Positions 11,449 through 20,322 of a stretch of DNA of 64,000 nt are shown in pieces (position 1 is the first letter of the stretch; every line of letters begins with the position of its first letter). The translations under genes were made by a program, and so were the position numbers. This stretch comes from Aquipuribacter sp. SD81 (GTDB lineage Bacteria; Actinomycetota; Actinomycetes; Actinomycetales; JBBAYJ01). Location of the stretch: positions 124,001 to 188,000 of the forward strand of contig NZ_JBBAYJ010000003.1 of assembly GCF_037153975.1 (NCBI RefSeq), given 5' to 3'. The notes below the pieces were generated by a model. That model was not told the origin of the DNA. It worked only from the letters and a program-made list of their open reading frames with translations, and ran no database searches.

Positions 11449-13128
11449 GTGGACCAGCACGACGGACAGGCGGAGCGCCCCGGGCGCAGCCGCGCGGAGC
11501 ACCTGCAGGACGAGGTCGTCCGGGCGCGGGCCGAGCTCTCCCGGGTCTCGATGCAGAACGAGCGGCTCGCCGAGACCCTGCGGGACGCCCGGGACCAGAT
11601 CGTCTCGCTGCGCGCGGAGGTCGACCGGCTCGCGCAGCCGCCCGCCTCCTACGGCACGCTCGTGGGCCTGAGCGAGGACGGCAGCGCGGACATCACCGCG
11701 GGCGGGCGCAAGCTCCGCGTGGCCGTCACCCCGGCGGTGGCCGCGGAGGAGCTGCTGCCCGGGCGCGAGGTCGTGCTCAACGAGGCGATGAACATCGTCG
11801 GTGTCACCGGCTTCGAGCGGGTCGGCGAGCTCGTCACCGTCAAGGAGCTGCTGCCGCCGGACCGCGCGCTCGTCACCGCGCACGCCGACGAGGAGCGCGT
11901 CGTGCGCCTCGCCGGCCCGCTGCTGGACGCGCCGCTGCGCATCGGCGACTCCCTCACCGTCGACACCCGGACCGGCTTCGCCTACGAGCGCGTGCCGAAG
12001 GCCGAGGTCGAGGACCTCGTGCTGGAGGAGGTGCCGGACATCGACTACTCGGACATCGGCGGCCTCGGATCCCAGATCGAGACCATCCGCGACGCCGTCG
12101 AGCTGCCCTTCCTGCACCCGGACCTCTTCGCCGAGCACGGTCTCAAGGCGCCCAAGGGCGTGCTGCTGTACGGCCCGCCCGGCTGCGGCAAGACGCTCAT
12201 CGCCAAGGCCGTCGCCAACGGCCTCGCCAAGCAGGTCGCGCGCACGCGCGGCGAGGACGGCAACGCCGCCCGCAGCTACTTCCTCAACATCAAGGGCCCG
12301 GAGCTGCTCAACAAGTACGTCGGCGAGACCGAGCGCCACATCCGGCTCGTGTTCCAGCGCGCGCGGGAGAAGGCGAGCGAGGGCACGCCGGTCGTCGTGT
12401 TCTTCGACGAGATGGACTCGCTGTTCCGCACCCGCGGCTCCGGGGTCTCCAGCGACGTCGAGAACACGATCGTGCCGCAGCTGCTCAGCGAGATCGACGG
12501 CGTGGAGCTGCTGGAGAACGTCATCGTGATCGGCGCGTCCAACCGCGAGGACATGATCGACCCGGCGATCCTGCGGCCGGGCCGCCTCGACGTGAAGATC
12601 AAGATTGAGCGCCCGGACGCCGAGGGCGCGAAGGACGTCTTCAGCAAGTACCTGCTCGCCGGCCTGCCCCTGCACGCCGACGACCTGGGCGCGCACGGCG
12701 GCAACGCCGAGGCGTGCGTCGACGACATGATCCAGCGCATCGTCGAGCGGATGTACGCCGAGACCGAGGAGAACCAGTTCCTCGAGGTGACGTACGCCAA
12801 CGGCGACAAGGAGGTCCTGTACTTCAAGGACTTCAACTCCGGCGCCATGATCCAGAACATCGTCGACCGGGCGAAGAAGATGGCCATCAAGGACCTGCTG
12901 ACCACCGGTCAGAAGGGCATCCGGATGGACCACCTGCTCGCGGCCGTCGTCGACGAGTTCAAGGAGAACGAGGACCTGCCCAACACGACCAACCCCGACG
13001 ACTGGGCGCGCATCTCGGGCAAGAAGGGCGAGCGGATCGTGTTCATCCGCACGCTCATCCAGTCCAAGCAGGGCACCGAGCCGGGGCGGTCGATCGACAC
13101 GGTGCAGAACACGGGGCAGTACCTGTAG
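11449..13128 (+). CDS. arc: Proteasome-activating AAA+ ATPase ARC/Mpa
   Basis: The 559-residue hexameric unfoldase feeds pupylated proteins to the 20S proteasome. An N-terminal coiled coil (about residues 18-70, [17 protein letters not shown] onward) captures Pup. Two OB-type domains follow, then the AAA module with Walker A GPPGCGKT, Walker [10 protein letters not shown] and arginine-finger region [10 protein letters not shown]. The C-terminus is QYL, the tail that docks into the proteasome alpha ring. The start is decided by GGAGGG at 11437-11442. An ATG at 11326 would add 41 uncharacteristic residues. Confidence 0.97.
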   Translation: MDQHDGQAERPGRSRAEHLQDEVVRARAELSRVSMQNERLAETLRDARDQIVSLRAEVDRLAQPPASYGTLVGLSEDGSADITAGGRKLRVAVTPAVAAEELLPGREVVLNEAMNIVGVTGFERVGELVTVKELLPPDRALVTAHADEERVVRLAGPLLDAPLRIGDSLTVDTRTGFAYERVPKAEVEDLVLEEVPDIDYSDIGGLGSQIETIRDAVELPFLHPDLFAEHGLKAPKGVLLYGPPGCGKTLIAKAVANGLAKQVARTRGEDGNAARSYFLNIKGPELLNKYVGETERHIRLVFQRAREKASEGTPVVVFFDEMDSLFRTRGSGVSSDVENTIVPQLLSEIDGVELLENVIVIGASNREDMIDPAILRPGRLDVKIKIERPDAEGAKDVFSKYLLAGLPLHADDLGAHGGNAEACVDDMIQRIVERMYAETEENQFLEVTYANGDKEVLYFKDFNSGAMIQNIVDRAKKMAIKDLLTTGQKGIRMDHLLAAVVDEFKENEDLPNTTNPDDWARISGKKGERIVFIRTLIQSKQGTEPGRSIDTVQNTGQYL

Positions 13129-13296
13129 GTGTCACGCGCCGCCGGCGGACGTGTCCGCGACGACACGCCCGCGTGTCGCGCGCAGAGGTGTCCACGGGCG
13201 GCCCTTGACCCGATCCCGCGCCCCGGAGGGCGATCGAGGGGCTCGGCTGCGCCCACGACGGGGTGCGGCGCAGCGGCGCGTTCGAAGGAGCCTGCC

Positions 13297-13479
13297 GTGG
13301 CCGCTCGTCGAGGTCTGTGCTGGGTCGGTCTGCACCGCTGGAAGGTCGTGAGGAAGCCGGGTGTGGCGCCGTACACCGCCTGCGCCCGGTGCGAGCGGGA
13401 GCAGATGCTCGACCCGCGCCCCGACCGCCTGGGGGGCGCCGCCGCGGGCGGCATGTTCGGGGGCGGCGACCGGCGCTGA
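13297..13479 (+). CDS. Small CxxC zinc-ribbon-like protein (60 aa)
   Basis: The protein begins MAARRGLCWVGLHRWKVV and contains YTACARCEREQ, so one early cysteine-histidine group and one CxxC pair could hold a metal. It ends in a Gly-rich tail, GGAAAGGMFGGGDRR. GTG at 13297 follows AAGGAG (13285-13290) by 6 bp, a good ribosome-binding site. It sits between the proteasome ATPase and dop genes. Similar short proteins with CxxGxHxW and CxxC motifs occur in actinobacteria, but I cannot assign a role. Confidence 0.65.
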   Translation: MAARRGLCWVGLHRWKVVRKPGVAPYTACARCEREQMLDPRPDRLGGAAAGGMFGGGDRR

Positions 13480-13495
13480 CGGTTAGCGTGCGGTC

Positions 13496-14086
13496 GTGGG
13501 GGACCGGTGGGGCGCCGACGGGCCACCGCCCGAGGCGTACAGCCGGGTCACACGCGACCTCGACGCCGTGTACGACGGGCTGCACGATGTCGCGCGGCGG
13601 CTCGTGGCCGAGGTCTGCCGCACCCACGACGTGCTCCGGGTGCCCCTGCGCGCGTACTGGGTGCGCGGGACGGACGGCCGCGCCCGCCCCGCCGACGACC
13701 TCGTCGCCGCGTGGTGGCTGTTGCCGGCCGACCCTCGGTGCCTGCCCGCCACCGTCGCGCTGCTGGGGCAGTGGGACGTGCAGGTCCGCCACGGGTGGTT
13801 CGGGGACCGGGCTGCCAGCCCCGTGGTGTGCACGTGCGACGCGTGCGACGAGGACCTCGCGGAGGTTGGCGACGCCCTGGAGGGGATGCTGCAGGACGCC
13901 GTTGGGGCGTACGCGGAGGATGTCCGGCCCCACGGCGTCCTGGGACGGTCGCGGTGGTTCTCCAGCGGAGCGGCGACGGGCTCGAGCGGCGGCCTGGTCG
14001 AGCCGGGCGAGGCGCTGCACTCGCGGCTGCCGCGGCGGGCCTCGCTGGGGTGGCCCGCCTGGCCGGCACGTAGCCTGCCCACGTGA
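13496..14086 (+). CDS. DUF6226-like protein upstream of dop
   Basis: The 196-residue protein contains PPPEAYSRVTRDLDAVYDGLHDVARRL near its start and an acidic, Trp-rich middle with CTCDACDEDL, which may bind metal. The PPPEAYSRVT opening is typical of DUF6226 proteins of actinobacteria; no function is known. It starts at GTG 13496, 6 bp after TAGCGT (13484-13489), and its stop overlaps the dop start (GTGA). Co-transcription with dop suggests a link to the Pup pathway, but this is inference from position only. Confidence 0.7.
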   Translation: MGDRWGADGPPPEAYSRVTRDLDAVYDGLHDVARRLVAEVCRTHDVLRVPLRAYWVRGTDGRARPADDLVAAWWLLPADPRCLPATVALLGQWDVQVRHGWFGDRAASPVVCTCDACDEDLAEVGDALEGMLQDAVGAYAEDVRPHGVLGRSRWFSSGAATGSSGGLVEPGEALHSRLPRRASLGWPAWPARSLPT

Positions 14087-15648
14087 CGACGCGCCGGGTG
14101 ATGGGGATCGAGACCGAGTACGGCGTCCTCGCACCGGGTCGGCCCGACCAGAACCCGATGATCCTGTCGAGCCAGGTCGTCAACGCCTTCGCCCAGCGGC
14201 CCGGCAGCCGCGTCGGACGCGCGCGCTGGGACTACGAGGACGAGGCCCCGCTGCGCGACGCCCGCGGTCACGACGTGCCGCGCGCGGCCGCGCACCCCAG
14301 CCAGCTCACCGACGTGAGCGCGGCCGAGGGCGGGGCCGCCCCCGACCTCGAGGACCCGGCGACGGCCAACGTCGTCCTCACCAACGGTGCACGGCTGTAC
14401 GTCGACCACGCGCACCCGGAGTACTCCTCGCCGGAGGTGACGGGCCCGCGGGCGGCGGTCGTGTGGGACAAGGCGGGGGAACGGGTCATGGCGGAGGCAG
14501 CCGAGCGCGTCGGTGCGACGCCCGGGCTCGGTGAGGTGCGCCTGTACAAGAACAACACCGACTCCAAGGGTGCGTCGTACGGCTGCCACGAGAACTACCT
14601 CGTCGCGCGGGCCACGCCGTTCGCCGACCTCGTCGCCGGCCTCACGCCCTTCTTCGTCACCCGTCAGGTCGTGACCGGTGCGGGACGGGTGAGCATCGGG
14701 CCCGACGGCAGCGTGCCGGGGTTCCAGGTGTCGCAGCGGGCGGACTTCATCGAGGTGGAGGTGGGCCTGGAGACGACGCTCAAGCGGCCCATCGTCAACA
14801 CGCGCGACGAGCCCCACGCGAGCGCCGACCGGTACCGCCGCCTCCACGTCATCCTCGGCGACGCCAACCTGCTCGAGACCGCGACGTACCTCAAGCTCGG
14901 CAGCACCGCCCTCGTGCTCGACATGGTCGAGGCCGGGACGCTGCCGGCCGGGCTCGCGCTGGCCGCGCCGGTGCGGGCGCTGCACGACATCAGCCACGAC
15001 CCGACGCTGCGCACGACGGTCCGGCTCCAGACGGGGGAGAGCGTGACGGCCCTCGAGGTCCAGTGGCGTTACCTCGAGGCCGCGCGACGTCACGTCGCCG
15101 AGCGCGGCGGCGGCCCCGACCCGGTCGCGGTCGCCGAGACCGAGGACGTGCTGCGGCGGTGGGAGGACGTGCTCACCCGTCTCGGCCGCGACGTCGCGTC
15201 CTGTCACCGCGACGTGGAGTGGGTCGCCAAGCTCCGCCTGCTCGACGGCTTCGCCGCCCGCGAGGGCCTGGACTGGGGCGCGCCTCGGCTCGCGGCGATC
15301 GACCTGCAGTGGTCCGACGTCCGGCCGGAGCGGGGGCTGTACCACCGCCTCGTCGCGCGCGGCGCCGTCGACCGTCTCGTCGGCGACGACGAGGTGGCCG
15401 CCGCCGTCGACGGCGCGCCGGAGGACACGCGGGCGTGGTTCCGCGGGCAGTGCCTGGCCCGTTACGGCTCGGCCGTGGCCGCCGCGAGCTGGGACTCCGT
15501 CATCTTCGACGTGCCCGGTCGGGGCGCGCTGCAGCGCGTGCCCACGCCGGAGCCGCTGCGCGGCACGCGCGAGCACGTCGGCGCGCTGCTCGACGCGAGC
15601 CCCACCGCGCGCGACCTCGTCGAGGCCCTCACCCGCGTCGGCACCTGA
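14083..15648 (+). CDS. dop: Depupylase/Pup deamidase
   Basis: The 521-residue enzyme converts the C-terminal Gln of Pup to Glu and also removes Pup from substrates. It shows the carboxylate-amine ligase fold: MGIETEYGV at the start, the nucleophile-bearing [37 protein letters not shown] and [11 protein letters not shown]. It retains the long loop before the active-site strand (about residues 50-100) that distinguishes Dop from PafA. GTG 14083 overlaps the previous stop, and TAGCCT at 14071-14076 lies 6 bp before it, so a leaderless internal promoter is possible. Confidence 0.97.
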   Translation: MTTRRVMGIETEYGVLAPGRPDQNPMILSSQVVNAFAQRPGSRVGRARWDYEDEAPLRDARGHDVPRAAAHPSQLTDVSAAEGGAAPDLEDPATANVVLTNGARLYVDHAHPEYSSPEVTGPRAAVVWDKAGERVMAEAAERVGATPGLGEVRLYKNNTDSKGASYGCHENYLVARATPFADLVAGLTPFFVTRQVVTGAGRVSIGPDGSVPGFQVSQRADFIEVEVGLETTLKRPIVNTRDEPHASADRYRRLHVILGDANLLETATYLKLGSTALVLDMVEAGTLPAGLALAAPVRALHDISHDPTLRTTVRLQTGESVTALEVQWRYLEAARRHVAERGGGPDPVAVAETEDVLRRWEDVLTRLGRDVASCHRDVEWVAKLRLLDGFAAREGLDWGAPRLAAIDLQWSDVRPERGLYHRLVARGAVDRLVGDDEVAAAVDGAPEDTRAWFRGQCLARYGSAVAAASWDSVIFDVPGRGALQRVPTPEPLRGTREHVGALLDASPTARDLVEALTRVGT

Positions 15649-15810
15649 GGCGAGGGAGGCCGTACCGGCGCGCCGCGCAGCCACGCACGCGGCGAGGATC
15701 ATGACGGGACGCCGCGGGCAGGACGCCGTCACCCGCGCACGCCGCAGGGATCATGACGGGAATCGCGACGAGGACCCCTGAACCCGCACGCCCGGCAAGG
15801 ATCATGGCGG

Positions 15811-15890
15811 GAGCTGCGTGCGTGCGGCGGGAGTTGCGTGCGTGCGGCGGGAGTTGCGTGCGTGCGGCGGGAGTTGCGTGCGTGTGGCGG
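15811..15890 (+). repeat. Four tandem 20-bp repeats
   Basis: The units begin at 15811, 15831, 15851 and 15871. They differ at only two positions: C instead of T at base 4 in the first copy, and T instead of C at base 15 in the last. Phase is perfect, with no spacers. Confidence 0.9.
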
Positions 15891-15948
15891 GCGGTGCGCA
15901 CCGGCGCGCGCGTCGCCCGTCACCGCGACCCGTGTCGGGGCCGCACCG

Positions 15949-15954
15949 TAGGCT
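15949..15954 (+). promoter_or_regulatory. Candidate -10 of the pup-prcB-prcA operon
   Basis: TAGGCT fits the local TANNNT pattern. It would start a transcript with a leader of about 50 nt before pup, containing the GGGAGG ribosome-binding site at 15998-16003. Confidence 0.45.
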
Positions 15955-16011
15955 GGGCCCGCACCGGCGTGACGGCGCCCGGGGCACCGACGGATGTGGG
16001 AGGTGACGCAC

Positions 16012-16206
16012 GTGGCCGGTCAGGAGCAGCAGCGCCAGCAGCGACGCAGCGGCGAGCAGGAGGTCGACGAGGTCGAGGTCCCGACGAGCACCACCGAGGC
16101 GCCCGCCACCTCCGACGTCGACTCCCTGCTCGACGAGATCGACGACGTGCTCGAGACCAACTCCGAGGAGTTCGTCCGCGGCTTCGTGCAGAAGGGTGGT
16201 CAGTGA
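16012..16206 (+). CDS. pup: Prokaryotic ubiquitin-like protein Pup
   Basis: The 64-residue protein tag is attached to lysines of proteasome substrates. It is largely disordered and charged, with the helical ARC-binding segment [17 protein letters not shown] and the C-terminus [11 protein letters not shown]. The final Gln shows that Dop must deamidate it before PafA can ligate it. GTG 16012 follows GGGAGG (15998-16003) by 8 bp and gives the usual 64-residue length. The upstream ATG at 15994 lies before that site and is rejected. The stop overlaps prcB (GTGA). Confidence 0.97.
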   Translation: MAGQEQQRQQRRSGEQEVDEVEVPTSTTEAPATSDVDSLLDEIDDVLETNSEEFVRGFVQKGGQ

Positions 16207-17075
16207 CCGCCCACCCCGGAGCGGACGTGCCCGGCCGGCTCCCGGCCGCCTTCCTCGCGTCCGACACGTCGTCGTTCACCGAGTTCCTCGGCCGCCACGC
16301 GCCCGACGCGCTGCGCTCGCTGGCCCCGCCGCCGGGCACGCCCGTGACGCCCGCGCCGACCGCGCACGCGACGACCATCGTCGCGCTGTCGTGCGCCGAC
16401 GGCGTCGTCATGGCCGGGGACCGCCGCGCGACGGCCGGCAACGTCATCGCCAGCCGCGACATCGTCAAGGTCCACGCCGCGGACTCCCACTCCGCGATCG
16501 GCATCGCCGGGGCGGCCGGCATCGGGCTGGAGCTCATCCGGCTGTTCCAGGTGGAGCTCGAGCACTTCGAGAAGCTCGAGGGCACGAGCCTGAGCCTCGA
16601 GGGGAAGGCCACCCGGCTCGCGTCCATGGTGCGCGGCAACCTCGGCATGGCGCTGCAGGGCCTCGCGGCCGTGCCGCTCTTCGCCGGCTGGGACCTCGCC
16701 ACCGCCCGCGGGCGCATCTTCAGCTTCGACGCGACGGGCGGGCGCTACACGGAGTCCGAGCACCACTCGATCGGCTCGGGGTCGTACTTCGCCCGCGGCT
16801 CGCTGAAGAAGCTGTGGCGTCCCGGCATCACGACCGAGGACGCGGCGGGCGTCGCCGTGGAGGCTCTCTTCGACGCGGCCGACGACGACTCGGCGACGGG
16901 TGGGCCGGACGTCGTCCGCCGGATCTGGCCGGTCGTCGCCGTCGTGGACGCCGAGGGCTACCGCGAGCTCGACGAGGCGACGCTCGAGCAGCTCGTGGAG
17001 CGTCTCGTCGGCAGCCGCCGGCTGGGTGCCACCGCAGGCGGCGCCGAGCCCGAGGTCGGGGGGTCCCCGCTGTGA
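16203..17075 (+). CDS. prcB: 20S proteasome beta subunit
   Basis: The 290-residue precursor forms the catalytic inner rings of the 20S proteasome. A propeptide of about 56 residues ends at HA, immediately before TTIVAL, so Thr57 is the predicted N-terminal nucleophile after self-cleavage. Other conserved parts are [13 protein letters not shown] (Asp and Arg of the active site), [23 protein letters not shown] and [16 protein letters not shown]. It overlaps pup upstream and prcA downstream, each by GTGA, favouring balanced output of the three proteins. Confidence 0.98.
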   Translation: MTAHPGADVPGRLPAAFLASDTSSFTEFLGRHAPDALRSLAPPPGTPVTPAPTAHATTIVALSCADGVVMAGDRRATAGNVIASRDIVKVHAADSHSAIGIAGAAGIGLELIRLFQVELEHFEKLEGTSLSLEGKATRLASMVRGNLGMALQGLAAVPLFAGWDLATARGRIFSFDATGGRYTESEHHSIGSGSYFARGSLKKLWRPGITTEDAAGVAVEALFDAADDDSATGGPDVVRRIWPVVAVVDAEGYRELDEATLEQLVERLVGSRRLGATAGGAEPEVGGSPL

Positions 17076-17773
17076 GCCAGCCGTTCTACGTCTCGCCCGA
17101 GCAGCTCATGAAGGACCGGGCGGACTTCGCGCGCAAGGGCGTCGCCCGCGGGCGCGCGGTCGTCGCGGTCGCCCACGCCGACGGCATCAGCTTCGCGGGG
17201 GAGAACCCGTCGCGGGCGCTGCACAAGGTGAGCGAGATCTACGACCGCATCGCCTTCGCGGCCGTCGGCAAGTACAACGAGTTCGAGAACCTCCGGGTCG
17301 CGGGCGTGCGCTACGCGGACCTGCGCGGGTACTCCTACGACCGCGCCGACGTGACCGCGCGCGGCCTGGCCAACGCGTACGCGCAGACCCTCGGGGCCGT
17401 GTTCACGCAGGAGTCGAAGCCGTACGAGGTGGAGATCACCGTGGCCGAGGTCGGCGCGGAGCCCGCCACGGACCAGCTGTACCGGCTCACCTACGACGGC
17501 TCGGTGTCGGAGGAGCACGGCTTCGTCGCGATGGGCGCGGGCGCGGAGCAGGTGACCGCCCACCTGCAGGAGCACTGGTCGGCGGACCTCGACACGGCCG
17601 GCGCCCTGCGGCTCGCCGTAGCGGCGCTGCAGCAGGCCACCGGACCGGACGGTGCCGCCCGCGAGGTGCCGGCCGACTCCCTCGAGGTCGCCGTCCTGCA
17701 GCGGGGCCGGGTCCGGCGGGCGTTCCGCCGCCCGTCGGTGGACGAGGTGCGCGTCGCCCTGTCCGGCGCCTGA
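17072..17773 (+). CDS. prcA: 20S proteasome alpha subunit
   Basis: The 233-residue outer-ring subunit gates the chamber and receives the C-terminal tail of ARC/Mpa. The N-terminus [23 protein letters not shown] is the gating segment and H0 helix of the actinobacterial alpha subunit. [17 protein letters not shown] and [27 protein letters not shown] follow. It lacks the catalytic N-terminal Thr, as expected. The GTG overlaps the prcB stop (GTGA). Confidence 0.98.
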   Translation: MSQPFYVSPEQLMKDRADFARKGVARGRAVVAVAHADGISFAGENPSRALHKVSEIYDRIAFAAVGKYNEFENLRVAGVRYADLRGYSYDRADVTARGLANAYAQTLGAVFTQESKPYEVEITVAEVGAEPATDQLYRLTYDGSVSEEHGFVAMGAGAEQVTAHLQEHWSADLDTAGALRLAVAALQQATGPDGAAREVPADSLEVAVLQRGRVRRAFRRPSVDEVRVALSGA

Positions 17774-17794
17774 GGCGGGGCGTACCGTCGGGTC

Positions 17795-19174
17795 ATGGAC
17801 CGGCGCATCCTCGGGCTCGAGACGGAGTTCGGGGTCACGTGCGCCTTCGAGGGCACGCGGCGCCTGAGCCCGGACGAGGTCGCCCGCTACCTGTTCCGCA
17901 AGGTGGTGTCGTGGGGGCGCTCGAGCAACGTGTTCCTGCGCAACGGCTCGCGGCTGTACCTCGACGTCGGCTCGCACCCGGAGTACGCCACCGCGGAGTG
18001 CGACGACGTCCGACAGCTCGTCGTCCACGACCGGGCCGGGGAGCGAATCCTCGAGGGGCTGGCCTCCGACGCCGAGCAGCGCCTGCGCGAGGAGGGCGTC
18101 AGCGGCGAGGTCTACCTCTTCAAGAACAACACCGACTCCGCGGGCAACTCCTACGGCTGCCACGAGAACTACCTCGTGAGCCGGCACGGGGAGTTCTCGC
18201 GCCTGTCGGACACGCTCATCCCGTTCCTAGTGTCCCGGCAGCTGGTCGCGGGCGCCGGCAAGGTGACGCAGACCCCGCGCGGCGCCGTGTACTCGCTGTC
18301 GCAGCGCGCCGACCACATCTGGGAGGGCGTCTCCAGCGCCACCACCCGGAGCCGCCCGATCATCAACACGCGCGACGAGCCGCACGCCGACGCCGAGCAC
18401 TACCGCCGCCTGCACGTCATCGTCGGGGACTCCTCGATGTCGGAGACGACGACGCTGCTCAAGGTGGGCGCCGCCGACCTCGTCCTGCGCATGGTCGAGG
18501 CGGGCCACCCCGTGCGGGACCTCACCCTGGAGAACCCGATCCGGGCCATCCGCGAGATCAGCCACGACCTCACCGGCCGCCGGCCCGTCCGGCTCGCGAG
18601 CGGGCGCACGGCCTCCGCGCTCGACATCCAGACCGAGTACCTGCAGCGGGCGAAGGCCTTCGTCGAGGCCGGCGGGACGGCGTCGAGCACCGGTACGTCC
18701 GAGGGGACGTTCAAGCAGGTGCTCGGGCTGTGGGAGCGCGCGCTGCGCGCGGTGGAGACCGACGACCTGTCGCTGGTGGAGCGGGAGATCGACTGGGTCG
18801 TCAAGTGGCGGCTGCTGCAGCGGTACATGGACAAGCACGACCTGCCGCTGGACTCCCCTCGCGTGGCCCGGCTCGACCTCGCGTACCACGACATCAACCG
18901 CTCGCGCGGGCTGTACTACCTGCTCGCGCGCCGTGGCCTCGTCGAGCGCGTGACCCGCGACCTCGAGGTGTTCGAGGCCACCGTGGTGCCGCCGCAGACC
19001 ACGCGGGCACGGCTGCGCGGCGACTTCGTGCGTGCCGCGCAGGACCGGCACCGCGACTTCACCGTCGACTGGGTCCACCTCAAGCTCAACGACCAGGCGC
19101 AGCGCACCGTGCTGTGCAAGGACCCCTTCCGCAGCGTCGACGAGCGCGTCGACCGTCTCATCGCCGGGATGTGA
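17795..19174 (+). CDS. pafA: Pup-protein ligase
   Basis: The 459-residue ligase uses ATP to join the C-terminal Glu of deamidated Pup to substrate lysines. It begins [18 protein letters not shown] and contains [20 protein letters not shown] (the catalytic Asp lies in YLDVG), [34 protein letters not shown] and [15 protein letters not shown]. The Dop-specific loop is absent. It follows prcA by 21 bp. TACCGT at 17783-17788 lies 6 bp before ATG, suggesting its own leaderless promoter in addition to read-through. Confidence 0.98.
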   Translation: MDRRILGLETEFGVTCAFEGTRRLSPDEVARYLFRKVVSWGRSSNVFLRNGSRLYLDVGSHPEYATAECDDVRQLVVHDRAGERILEGLASDAEQRLREEGVSGEVYLFKNNTDSAGNSYGCHENYLVSRHGEFSRLSDTLIPFLVSRQLVAGAGKVTQTPRGAVYSLSQRADHIWEGVSSATTRSRPIINTRDEPHADAEHYRRLHVIVGDSSMSETTTLLKVGAADLVLRMVEAGHPVRDLTLENPIRAIREISHDLTGRRPVRLASGRTASALDIQTEYLQRAKAFVEAGGTASSTGTSEGTFKQVLGLWERALRAVETDDLSLVEREIDWVVKWRLLQRYMDKHDLPLDSPRVARLDLAYHDINRSRGLYYLLARRGLVERVTRDLEVFEATVVPPQTTRARLRGDFVRAAQDRHRDFTVDWVHLKLNDQAQRTVLCKDPFRSVDERVDRLIAGM

Positions 19175-19224
19175 CAGGGCCCCGTCCAGGGAGCACCCAG
19201 GAACAGGACATAGGCTCACCCGCG

Positions 19225-20235
19225 ATGACTGCGACCCGGCACCCGGTGCCCTCTCCCACGCCCCGCCGGCGCGCCGGCCTCTCGATCGCGGCGGCCGCCG
19301 CCAGCCTCGCCCTCGTCGGCACCGCGGCGTGCGGTCAGGGCGACGGCGACGGCGACGGCGCGAGCGCCGAGGTCGGCGGCGTGAACGTCAGCGGCGAGTA
19401 CGGCGCCGACCCGACCGTCGAGTTCGAGGCGCCCCTGGAGGACGCGGAGGCCGCGAGCGCCGTCGTCGACGAGGGCGACGGCGAGGAGCTCGCCGAGGCC
19501 GACGTCGTCAACCTCGACTACTGGGTGTACAGCGGCGAGACCGGTGAGCAGCTGGAGACCAGCCGCGACTCCCAGCCGATCACGCTCGCGCTCTCCGACG
19601 GCCAGGCCACCCCCGGCCTGATCGAGGCGCTCGTCGGTGCGCCGCTGGAGTCCCGCGTCGTCGCCGTGGTGCCGCCGCCGCCCGAGGCGGCCGAGGGGGC
19701 GCCCGGGGCGCAGACGCTCGTCTTCGTCATGGACCTGCTGGGCACCGTCGCGGCCCGGGCCGAGGGGACCGCGCAGGAGGCGCCCGACGGCGTGCCGGTC
19801 GTGCAGACCGACGACGAGGGCGACGTCACCGAGGTCGACGTCTCCGGCGTCGAGCCGCCCGCCGAGCTCGTCACCACCACGCTCATCGAGGGCGACGGCG
19901 AGCCCGTGCCCGAGGGCGCGACCGTCACGATCCACTACGAGGGCCTGCTCGCCTCCGACGGCACCGTCTTCGACTCCTCGTGGGACCGTGACGCGCCGGC
20001 GACGTTCCCGCTGGCCGGGCTCATCCCCGCGTGGCGTGAGGCGATCCCGGGGCTGCCGGTCGGCAGCCGGGTCGTGCTGCAGGTCCCGCCGGAGCTCGGC
20101 TACGGCGCCGACGGCAACCCGCCGACCATCCCGCCGGACGCGGACCTCGTCTTCGTCATCGACGTGCTCGCGGCGACGCCGCCGGCCGAGGAGCCGTCGG
20201 CGCCCACGGAGCCGTCCGCCGCGCCGTCGAGCTGA
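19225..20235 (+). CDS. FKBP-type peptidyl-prolyl isomerase, predicted lipoprotein
   Basis: The 336-residue exported protein has an N-terminal signal (RRRAGLSIAAAAASLALVGTAACG) with a lipobox-like LVGTAAC, so it is probably lipid-anchored outside the membrane. It contains two FKBP-like domains: the first (about 90-185) is divergent, and the second (about 225-315) has the canonical VTIHYEGLLASDGTVFDSSW and VGSRVVLQVPPELGYGADG. A Ser/Pro-rich tail follows. TAGGCT (19211-19216) lies 8 bp before the ATG. An FKBP gene is often found between pafA and pafB in actinobacteria. Confidence 0.88.
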   Translation: MTATRHPVPSPTPRRRAGLSIAAAAASLALVGTAACGQGDGDGDGASAEVGGVNVSGEYGADPTVEFEAPLEDAEAASAVVDEGDGEELAEADVVNLDYWVYSGETGEQLETSRDSQPITLALSDGQATPGLIEALVGAPLESRVVAVVPPPPEAAEGAPGAQTLVFVMDLLGTVAARAEGTAQEAPDGVPVVQTDDEGDVTEVDVSGVEPPAELVTTTLIEGDGEPVPEGATVTIHYEGLLASDGTVFDSSWDRDAPATFPLAGLIPAWREAIPGLPVGSRVVLQVPPELGYGADGNPPTIPPDADLVFVIDVLAATPPAEEPSAPTEPSAAPSS

Positions 20236-20282
20236 CGGCCCGGCCGCGCCGGCCGTCCCGGCCCCGTCGCCGCGCGCTGCGC

Positions 20283-20288
20283 TAGCCT
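20283..20288 (+). promoter_or_regulatory. Candidate -10 of pafBC
   Basis: TAGCCT lies in the gap after the FKBP gene. It would give a leader of about 28 nt that carries a purine-rich AGGAGG-type site before GTG 20323. Confidence 0.45.
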
Positions 20289-20322
20289 ACGGCGCGCGGC
20301 GAGGGCGGGGCAGGAGGCGGCG

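Larger units (their letters stand above)
15649..16011 (+). repeat. Repeat-rich dop-pup intergenic region
   Basis: This 363-bp gap holds no convincing gene. Three copies of a GGATCATGRCGGGA motif start at 15696, 15748 and 15799, thus 52 and 51 bp apart, each preceded by CACGC-rich sequence. They are followed by four tandem 20-mers (15811-15890) of the form GAGYTGCGTGCGTGYGGCGG. Short open frames here merely translate these repeats. The promoter of pup lies after the array. Confidence 0.8.

Noticed and set aside
15811-15890. CRISPR-like array
   Set aside because: The 20-bp units are directly adjacent with no spacers, and there are no cas genes, so it is a simple tandem repeat.
15629-16011. Minus-strand frames rich in Arg, Thr, His and Pro across the dop-pup gap
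   Set aside because: They only translate the tandem repeats and have no plausible start signal or domain.
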